Source: Gonapodya prolifera JEL478 (Eukaryota > Monoblepharomycota > Monoblepharidomycetes > Monoblepharidales > Gonapodyaceae). From it: a stretch of DNA of 64,000 nt. Position numbers and translations under genes: made by a program. Positions within the stretch are counted from its first letter, which is position 1, and the number at the start of each line of letters is the position of its first letter. Location of the stretch: positions 62,001 through 126,000 of the forward strand of contig KQ965826.1 of NCBI GenBank assembly GCA_001574975.1. The letters run 5' to 3'. The notes beneath the pieces were generated by a model, which saw only the letters and a list, made by a program, of their open reading frames with translations, did no database searches and was not told where the DNA came from. Of the stretch, positions 56,336 to 64,000 are shown in pieces.

Positions 56336-57703
56336 TTACCAACGACCGAGTGCCACAAAACCCAAAATATACAACCAAAGTCCGCACGCGCTGGCAAGGT
56401 TGCCAATTACTATCTGGAAACCGGTGACCTCGGCGCAGACATGGTTGACCCACTCAGACTCGACGTGTGAGATCTCGAGCTGGGCGAAATAGGGGATATC
56501 GTAGTAGAGGACGCTGGTTTGTACCAATGCGCCTCATCAACCTCCACGTAGTGAGGGCTTGTCACTTGTTTGGTCTCCACGTGAAGAACGGACCCACGAG
56601 AGCGATTTTGGGCACTGGGCGAATCTGCTTTTCTCGATGCAATTCGTTGGCAAAACGGCGCATGTACGAGCAGTAGATGAGAACGTAGACGATTTGAGAT
56701 AACCAGACGATAAGGAAGAAGGTAAGGGGGTTCTCTTGGTTCTGCGGGAGATTTCGAGTAGTTCAACTTCAAGACTCGAAAGTACCCCGCAAGAGGATAG
56801 ACTCACAAGCGGACGTATGCATAAAAGACAAAGTCAATGAACATTCCTGCAATGCTCTCAAGAAACAGTCTCAGCGTTGCCGCAACCCGGCTCGCAGATT
56901 GCTTTTGTTCGCCTTCATCCTCTTCGGCGTCGAGCCTCCCTTTGACGAGATCCCAGAAGTAGTCACGTAGGTAGTATAAGTGCAGCACGTTGAAAAGTAG
57001 ATTCATGAAAGCCCCGGAGGCGGATGTGAGTGTGTCCGTGAAAGCGTAGCGCGGGTCGGTGTTCACAGCACAGAGGCGGGGGAGTGCGCAATTTCCAGGG
57101 GATACGGCGCACCACCTTTATGGGTCACACATCAGACGTGTTGAGAGTCTGTCCGTGCAGCACTGCCGCCCCCTACGAAGACGAATAGCTCACCATTGGA
57201 ATGACGTGGCAGTGAACAACATCGCCGCTCCGATGACCACCATGACGAAAGTGTTTGTTTTTTTGTAGGAGTGTATTCAGGTTCGCAAAGAGTACGTCGC
57301 CCACTTTCCCAAGTCGAAGATGAGGAAGAAAACACATCCAATTCTGGGTCACATAGAAACACGGCGCGCTTGTCGGATTTCGTACTGTAGATGCTTTATG
57401 CTCACTGAATGGTTGGATTGCAAAAGACATTGTTTGAAATGAACACGCTGATAGCCGACAGCATTGGCGCGATGACAATGATCAGCGTCAGCAGCTTGAG
57501 CTGATCAGGAAAGACGGAAAAGTCCGGGAGGAATGTAATGAAGACAACTAGCTGGGGCAAAAAGCTGGTGGAACGGGGGGTATGTATTGTTTGCCTTCAA
57601 GGTACGCGAGTATGGTGGGATTGACATACGTGGCCAACGTGAACGAGTTCGTGTAGATTTGAAGCCCTAGATTCGAGTCTCCAAGGTGTCGGTTCGTGTC
57701 CAT
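56336..57703 (-). CDS. Polytopic membrane protein of unknown family, copy 1
   Basis: Starts MDTNRHLGDSNLGLQIYT, then membrane segments: QLVVFITFLPDFSVFPDQLK, LLTLIIVIAPMLSAISVF, CVFFLIFDLGKWATYSLR, FVMVVIGAAMLFTATSFQW, FMNLLFNVLHLYYLRDYF, LFLESIAGMFIDFVFYAYV, FFLIVWLSQIVYVLIYCSY, and VIGNLASACGLWLYILGFVA near the stop at 56336. About six exons with GT-AG borders. After YSLRT a TGA sits in frame before IHSYKKTNTF (about 57280), so either a short intron is missed or the gene is damaged. The plus-strand segment from 63181 is a paralogue. Seven to eight helices; function unknown. Confidence 0.6.
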
Positions 57704-58147
57704 CGATTGAAGTTGCTGTCTGGTCAACAATTGACCGACGAAATCGCGATGGATACACTTTTTCCATGAGAAGATTGGCGCATGGAAAGCTCGTTTTGCT
57801 GGACTGGATGAAGCCTTCTCCGAACGTGGATGATTCAGAAATCGGTTTCCGGCTAATAAGTTTTTTAGCCGAAACCAAAAGGCGCTTCATCATTCGAATG
57901 CGCGCTTGTGCGCTTCTGAGTGCCCGTATCTCATATTTGTACGAATACACACAAAAATATTCTACTCTCAACCAACCGCAGCCTTTTGGGAGCATATAAA
58001 CAAGTACTCCGAACCTTTGAACATCTTAAAAAATCGAGACCATTTGATTATAGGAACAAGCAGAAATTTGCTTAGGGATGTGCTTAGAAGTGGCGCCCCG
58101 AGGAACGAGGAAGCAGTGATCGAACACCTGAGAAACGAGAGAATTGG
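57704..58147. other. Divergent intergenic region
   Basis: About 440 bp between the starts of the polytopic membrane gene (minus) and LRR-SH3 gene A5 (plus). No coding frame with support. Confidence 0.45.
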
Positions 58148-60100
58148 ATGGGATCGCGTCGCGCAGTGATCCTTTTTGGACGCTTCCTCCTCATTGGATG
58201 TCTGGCGAGCCTGGTCTACGCCCAGAATGTATCGAACCCCCAGGATTGCAGTTTCTTCGAGAATCTTTACGACAACTCCAACGTCGCCATCCCATGGACT
58301 CGAGGCTCGTGCTGCGGATACGAGCGATACGAAATCGATCCATTCAATCTTGCAAAGACATTCCGAGGAGTTCTTTGCAATCCTTCTGGTCGCATCACTC
58401 GCGGGAGCGTCGCTTTTGTTGGACTCTCCGGCGCAGTCCCACCCCTGACCAACCTGACGAGTCTGGAGGTCATTGACTTCACAGGCAATGACTTTGTGGG
58501 ACCATTTCCTTCGGTGGTGGGCCTAACGAACTTGACCCAAATATATTCGCGAGCAAACCGGTTTACAACTTTCCCGGAAGGAGTAGAGGACCTCCGCGGC
58601 CTGCAGTATCTTCACATCTTCTACAACAACATCACTGGACCTCTGCCAAACCTATCGCGGACCGCAATGTTTGACCTGTGGGTGTATGGTGAGTGGGGCG
58701 TATATGGCGTCGGATATAATTCCTTTGTACTACTGTCCAAGTTTCCATTTCCAGAAAACCGTCTGTACGGACCAATTGACGGCCTTATTCCAAACTCAAC
58801 TATCATCTGTCGCCTCACCTTCAACAACACCAATACTGGGCTGTACACCCTGACGGACAACTTTCCTCCGAGCTGCATTTCAGAAAACCAAGTGATTCAG
58901 AATCTGAATAGGGCGCCGACTCAAACGAAGGAAGCTGCATCTACCGCGACCCCTGTTTCAAGTCCGGGCCCTAATGTTGCCGCCATTGGAGGAGGAGCTG
59001 TCGCAGGGGTGTTGGCGGTTATTACAGTTATCGGATTGTTCTTTTTCTTTCGCACCCGACGACGGAAGAATTTGGAGCGTAAAAGCCCAGAGCAAAAGGA
59101 ACCTCACTGGTATGGACTGCCTAGTTCTCCTCCATTGGGATTCAGATGTCACAATTACATTGTTCACTCAATCCTCCCAAATGCAACCTCGAAACATGCG
59201 CAGGTTCTTCCTTCGCATCGCTGGCCCACAAGGACTAGAAGACGCTTCGGGGATAGATTATTCCGGACCTCTTTTTACAGTCGTTCAAAAGGTGAGAGGA
59301 ATCGATGTCGACTTCAATGAAGAAGCAGCTTCACAAAACTCCTCTCCCAAGTACGACGCACAAGCTGTAGATGAAATGGATCTTGTTCCCGAGCAAGTAG
59401 TGCAAGTGCAAACGATTTTCCGAGATGGGTGAGACTCTTTTCCCTCCTTTTCCACAACTCACAACCGGTCGTTCTGATTAGTGTCTTTTACCTCGGTCTG
59501 CAGGTGGGCGGCGTGCTGGGACTCAGCTACGGGGAAATTCGGAACTGCGCCCCTGTGTGTTTTGCTGCTTGAACTTCGCGGCAAGAGTGACACTGACGGA
59601 CTCGATCATCCTCGTGCATCAGTGACTGTCTCCTCCTCAGTGATCACATTCTCCCCCAAGCCGAGGTCATGTCCTTCCCCCTTGCGCGAGGTGAAGGCTC
59701 CTTTGTCCGCGACGCATCTCTCCCTGCATCATTCTTCCAAAACACCAACACCACCAAACTCACCAACTCCGCCACCGCCAACCCCTTCCCATCTTCAAGC
59801 GCGGGATCGCCCTCCGGAACAGTATTCTCCCCCCGAAGTGCCCGCGCGTCTTCGACTAACACGACGGCAGCGGGTGGGTCTTTGGGCGCCTTGTCGAGCC
59901 TTGGGTCGTCGATTGCACTGACGTCGCCGAGCGTGATGGTGGGTAGGCGACGGTCCGCGAGCAGGACGCCTGGTGGAGAACAGAACGTTGAGGTGGAAAG
60001 CGCTTCACCGGTGTCGTACAGTGGGCGAAATACGAACTCGGGAACGGCAGCTGACTATGTCGTGGAATTGAATGACATTCAGCGGAGGCTGGGTACATAG
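58148..60100 (+). CDS. LRR receptor-like protein with cytoplasmic SH3 domain (A5)
   Basis: Six exons: 58148-58688, 58755-59109, 59204-59291, 59352-59428, 59504-59554, 59623-60100; all phases agree and match A2-A4. Signal RRAVILFGRFLLIGCLASLV; cap DCSFFENLYDNSNVAIPW with GSCCGYERY; LRRs (LSGAVPPLTNLTSLEVIDFT, FVGPFPSVVGLTNLTQIYSR); helix VAAIGGGAVAGVLAVITVIG then RTRRRK. Juxtamembrane QKEPHWFFLRIAGPQGLEDA, identical in FFLRIAGPQGLEDA to A1. SH3 YDAQAVDEMDLVPEQVVQV, TIFRDGWAACW, FGTAPLDCLLLSDHI. Tail of about 150 residues rich in Ser/Thr/Asn. This is the cleanest member for modelling the family. Confidence 0.9.
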
Positions 60101-60248
60101 TTCTCCTATTTCAAGAATTGTGATGTTGTATGTACAGTTTTGTTTTGGCACGACACCACATCCTTCACAAGGGAGGACCTTTTGAATGGGCGAAGCACAG
60201 GTCCCGGAGTGAAGACTCAAACCCCCTAATTTTCCAATCAGCACTCCA

Positions 60249-61708
60249 ATGACCGGAAGGACCATCGTAGAATCCGCGCCATCAGCAAATGTCACTCAAG
60301 TGACAGTGTGTGCGCCTGTCAACATCGCGGTCATCAAATACTGGGTGAGTGAAGACGATAAGCTCTTCTCACATTGTGGCATCGTCTGATGAATAGCCTC
60401 CCACCACACGTTTCTCTTTTCAATCGCCACATTTGGCATGTCTCTATGCCTTATGTGACAATCGCATCGTCGTGGCGACAGGGGAAGCGCTCGGTTTCTC
60501 TCAACCTCCCCACAAACTCATCCCTCTCCGTGACCCTCCACACGGACGACCTCCGCTCCACCACTACCGCCGCATGCTCCCCGCTTTTTGCGTCGTCCGG
60601 TGAAGGGGACATTCTGTGGCTCAATGGGAAGAAGGAAAACGTCGCCAAGGCAAAGCGTTTCGCTGCTGCAGTTGAGGAAGCGCGAAAGATGCGGAGAGAG
60701 AGGGAGGCGGCGGACGCAAGCTTGCCGAAGCTTTCGCAACAACCTATCCGTATTGCGTCTGTGAACAACTTCCCCACCGCGGCTGGGCTCGCCTCGTCAG
60801 CGTCAGGGTACGCAGCACTTGTTTTTGCGCTCAAGGAGCTCTACGACCTTCCTGTGTCGGCAACAGAGCTCTCGCGGGCAGCGCGACTGGGCTCAGGCTC
60901 AGCGTGTAGATCTGTATTTGGCGGATTCGTCGCTTGGAGGGCGGGCGAGAAGGAGGACGGTTTGGACTCTGTTGCAGAGCAAGTGGCGGACGATAGACAC
61001 TGGCCCGAGGTTGAAGCTCTTATCTTGGTTGCCTCTGACGCCAAGAAGGACGTCGGAAGCACTGAGGGAATGCAGGGGACCGTGGCGACCTCGGCGCTGT
61101 TCCCCGCGAGGGTGGCGAACTCCGTTCCAAAGCGGATGAAGGAAATGGAGCAAGCTATCGCCAACGGTGACTTTGACCTCTTCGCCGAAACGACCATGCG
61201 GGACTCAAATCAGTTCCACGCGACGTGTCTCGACACATACCCTCCTGTCTTCTACATGAACGACGCCTCCCGCGCAGTGGTCCGCCTCGTCCACGCTTAC
61301 AACGACCTTTTTCTGGCCAAGGAACCATCTGATGGTGACGGGACCGAAGGACCCATATACCGAGGATATCGCTGCGCGTACACTTTTGATGCTGGTCCCA
61401 ACGCAGTCATCTACACACTCCGCTCGAACCTTCCCGAACTCGCCGCAATTGTCCAGCAGCTCATCCTTACTGCCCCCGAAACGAACAAGGAGGAATTCTG
61501 GGGCCCCCACCTGACTAAAATTTTCAACTCGGGGTCTCTGCCGGACGTTTCTGGGGTCGTTGAGAAAATGGGGCTTTCACCCCTTCCTGTTGGTGCTATT
61601 CGGCGTGCGATTCACACGAAAGTAGGCCCCGGACCCACGGTGCTGGCCAAGGGTTATGTTGATGGAGTGAGCTTGTTGCTAACCGATGGAAACATTATTG
61701 AGAAGTAG
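60249..61708 (+). CDS. ERG19: Mevalonate diphosphate decarboxylase
   Basis: Two exons, 60249-60344 and 60482-61708, joined in phase 0 (YW|GKR). GHMP kinase fold: APVNIAVIKYWGKR (substrate Lys and Tyr), NSSLSVTL, ATP loop NFPTAAGLASSASGYAAL, SGSACRSVFGGFVAW, and the catalytic Asp in YTFDAGPNAVIY. Also SALFPARVANSVPKRM and FHATCLDTYPPVFYMND. About 440 aa, slightly longer than yeast Erg19 through a Lys/Arg-rich insertion (ARKMRREREAADAS). Converts mevalonate-5-diphosphate to isopentenyl diphosphate for sterols. The usual 'GKRD' reads GKRS, otherwise no key residue is lost. Confidence 0.95.
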
Positions 61709-62015
61709 ATGTAACTACAAACCGATCCATTCTAGAAGAACGATGTGCGTGTTGCAATTCGCGCGTCGTCGTACACATTGACCACAATATGCGACCCCCA
61801 AACACTGAAGGTCTGGACATGACCGAGAGTCTTGGGCTTCATTCCGGTCAATTATGAAATCGAGAAGCCCCGAAGGATTTACGTGAGGGATGACCAGTTC
61901 TCTCGGGCTTATTTGGCGTTGATCGTGACCCCACAGATGCCTCTGTTTGGACGGCAAGATGGGCTGGTGTGGCACCCACCCTTTCAGCCAATCGCTCGAT
62001 TTCCCCCGTTTCTCG
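61709..62015. other. Intergenic
   Basis: About 310 bp; nothing recognised. Confidence 0.4.
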
Positions 62016-62938
62016 ATGCCCACGCTTCCGCGGCACCGCGACGATACTCAGTCGGAGTACTCCATCAATGAGGGCGAGAAGTACTACAGGGTAAGAGCTC
62101 CACACATTGCAGCCGAGCTCGGCGTTGTGAAGCCAGCTCTAACGATCTCTCTACAACGTGGTACGAACAATCAATCGACTTATCAAGGGTGGTAAGGAGA
62201 TTAAACTACCCGAGTGGCCCGCTCAAGAGGTTCGTGCCATCCATCGTGCCTGTTGTACCTTCATTGATCATTTGTCTCACAGGAGTCACGAGTAATGAGG
62301 AAGATCGATTTTCGACTAATACCATGGCTAATCGTTTGCGATACATCCCAAAACGTGAGTCGGAGAAGTCCATTCGGTGGATAGAGGAACTAGTTGACCA
62401 TTTCAGCGTCCTGCTATTCTGCTAGATTGACCGTGGCAATATTAGCAATGATAAGAAACCTTGACAGCTATTGTTTCCTCGCAACGAGCATAAGTTTCAC
62501 GTCTGCTGCTTGCTTTCTTTGCAACACTATAGCCGCCATTATGAACGCCGAGACTCCAACGCACACCATGTTCTATCAGCTCTCAATCACTGGAACTCAG
62601 TTTAACTGGGCATTGAGTGTCTTCTTTTGTGAGGTCAAGTCCAAGTTCTGTGCACAACGAAACCTTCCAAACTTATGTATGCTCGCTAATCGAACAGTCG
62701 GATACTCGGCAGTACTTCTTCTGTACCTCGTGACAGTATGGTCCATCCATCGGGAGGGTGTTTACGTCGGGCAAAAGGCTAATGAGACAGGTGCGCAGGT
62801 GCGCTGAATTACATGATTTTGTCACACAATTTTTGTTCATTGAACCTTTTCTCAGTCCTCGAGCATGGCGGCATTGAGCTTGAAGGGGATCAGGTCGCGG
62901 ATATCGAAAAGGTTATGAGCGCGGATCATCAGAAGTGA
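62016..62938 (+). pseudogene. Collapsed MFS transporter (Dal5/anion:cation symporter type)
   Basis: N-terminal part reads MPTLPRHRDDTQSEYSINEG, then GGKEIKLPEWPAQE and ESRVMRKIDFRLIPWLIVC, the cytoplasmic segment before helix 1 of allantoate-permease-like MFS proteins. The next exon has an in-frame TAG before IDRGNISND (about 62422), another stop after DKK, and then TGTQFNWALSVFF of helix 2. After that helices 3-11 are absent: the following exon reads TVGYSAVLLLYLVTVWSIHR, like helix 12, and a final exon VLEHGGIELEGDQVADIEKV ends at 62938. So one stop-bearing exon plus a large internal deletion. Not functional as a transporter. Confidence 0.65.
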
Positions 62939-63180
62939 ATCGTCTGGTTCCGCTGTATCATTTTGCAATGTTGTATACAGTTTGCAATCGGATGCATTCA
63001 TGGTTAAATATAGATGCACGCTGTTCGCGTTCGTCAACTTTTTGTCGTCGGGAGGTCTTTCTGCCTTTGTGTTTTCTGCCCCTATGCCGTGGCCCGTGGG
63101 GGACAATTTTCTCTTGCGGCAACCTCCGCCAGCACGACAATTCGCCAATTCCGATTCGCTTACGGGAGCGCAATACAGTC

Positions 63181-64000
63181 ATGTCCGTGATGGGACTTTC
63201 AAATATTGCGGACCAGAATGATAGCGCTATCGCGGTGCAAGTCTACGTGAACGCTTTTACGCTCGCGAGTTTCGTGCAATCAACCACAAACGTAAAGCAC
63301 AGGTGAAGCACAAACTTTCAACTCCGTTCCCCATCAGTGTCGTCGCGCAGCTTGTCATTCTCGTCACTTTCTTGCCCGACCGTCTTCCCGACCTCGCCGT
63401 CTTCCCGACCTCCCGTAAGTTCCTTAGCGTCCTCACAATCGTTTCCTCCGTGCTGTCCGCTCTGTTGGTGTTCCTCTCTTGCAACCACTCATGCAATCCT
63501 CCGTTCCGTGAGTCATGGCGTTTACAAACACAGCGCGTGAACGGTTTAGGAATTCAGGGATCGCTCCACCTCTCCGTCCCCGCCTTCCATTTCCGCCACT
63601 TTCGAAGAATCGCGTGTTCCATGTATATGGTGGGCTAAATTGGCAAATGGGCCACGTATTTTTTGCGAATATGGTTGCTCGCCTTTCGTAGAAATATCGG
63701 TGATGTTTTGTGTTGGAGTCCTGATCGTGGTGCATGCTCCCACTCATCAGTGGTGCGTTCGAATATTTTTTCACACCAGAAAGTCTTCAAACCCTTTTCA
63801 ATCAGGTGGTGCGCAATCTCTCCTGCTGTTCGGGTGCTGCCCCGCACCTGAGTCGCAGCGTTGGACGAAACTGGTGGCATCCATTACAGGAGCTGTAATC
63901 AGCCTGGTCTTTACTGTTTTGCATGTGTTCTTTTTGTGGCCTTATTTCCGGGATCCACTTTCAGGCAAGTACAACACAACCACCACAATCGTCATCTCTC
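63181..64000 (+). pseudogene. Polytopic membrane protein of unknown family, copy 2 (runs off window)
   Basis: Paralogue of 56336-57703. Starts MSVMGLSNIADQNDSAIAV, then QVYVNAFTLAS aligns with LQIYTNSFTLAT; next exon VVAQLVILVTFLPDRLPDLA aligns with PQLVVFITFLPDFSV, followed by FLSVLTIVSSVLSALLVFLS and NHSCNPPF. Later IGKWATYFLRIWLLAF and EISVMFCVGVLIVVHAPTHQ align with DLGKWATYSLR and TFVMVVIGAAMLF. The first splice site seems one base short (no GT fits the phase at about 63270) and the frame changes after LLAF (about 63695). These suggest decay, though copy 1 also needs a correction at the same place, so an unrecognised intron is possible. The 3' end lies outside the window. Confidence 0.5.

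Overview
The window is nuclear DNA of a filamentous or zoosporic fungus. Evidence: dense genes with many short GT-AG introns (mostly about 50-115 bp), a fungal-type phosphofructokinase with an N-terminal glyoxalase-like domain, LEU2, ERG19 (mevalonate diphosphate decarboxylase), a CCC1/VIT transporter and a Neurospora-type arylsulfatase. Degenerate F-box/ankyrin families and expanded surface receptors suggest an early-diverging lineage, perhaps a chytrid; that is inference. No tRNA, rRNA, CRISPR, virus-like element or intact transposon was recognised.

Layout. 1-9.4 kb: housekeeping genes (Ras-GEF/PH tail, LEU2, IMPACT homologue, small methyltransferase, beta-carbonic anhydrase, SF3A1-like splicing protein lacking SURP modules). 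9.5-13.9 kb: three decayed F-box-like genes, one with a Cys-rich tail and two with ankyrin repeats. 14-30 kb: sulfatase, TXNDC17-like thioredoxin, U1-70K, PFK, GT8 glycosyltransferase, VOC protein with a frameshift, PNKP, two inverted copies of a small charged-helix gene, and a second copy of the F-box/Cys-rich family (30.9-32.1 kb).

32.4-60.1 kb is the most unusual part: eight receptor-like genes interrupted by BolA, NmrA-like, SEC11 and VIT genes plus an unknown polytopic membrane protein. Seven encode a Cys-motif plus leucine-rich-repeat ectodomain, one transmembrane helix, a conserved juxtamembrane block, an SH3 domain and a Ser/Pro/Thr-rich tail. The eighth has the same cytoplasmic block and SH3 domain but a tandem fasciclin (FAS1) ectodomain. 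Splice positions around the SH3 are largely shared, which points to one ancestral signalling cassette with exchanged ectodomains. I know of no described system matching this; by analogy with Sho1 it may be a family of cell-surface sensors recruiting proline-rich partners.

60.2-64 kb holds ERG19, a collapsed MFS transporter pseudogene, and a second, apparently degenerate copy of the polytopic membrane family running off the window.

Exon boundaries were placed by hand from splice signals, reading frame and family conservation; individual junctions may be off by a few bases.
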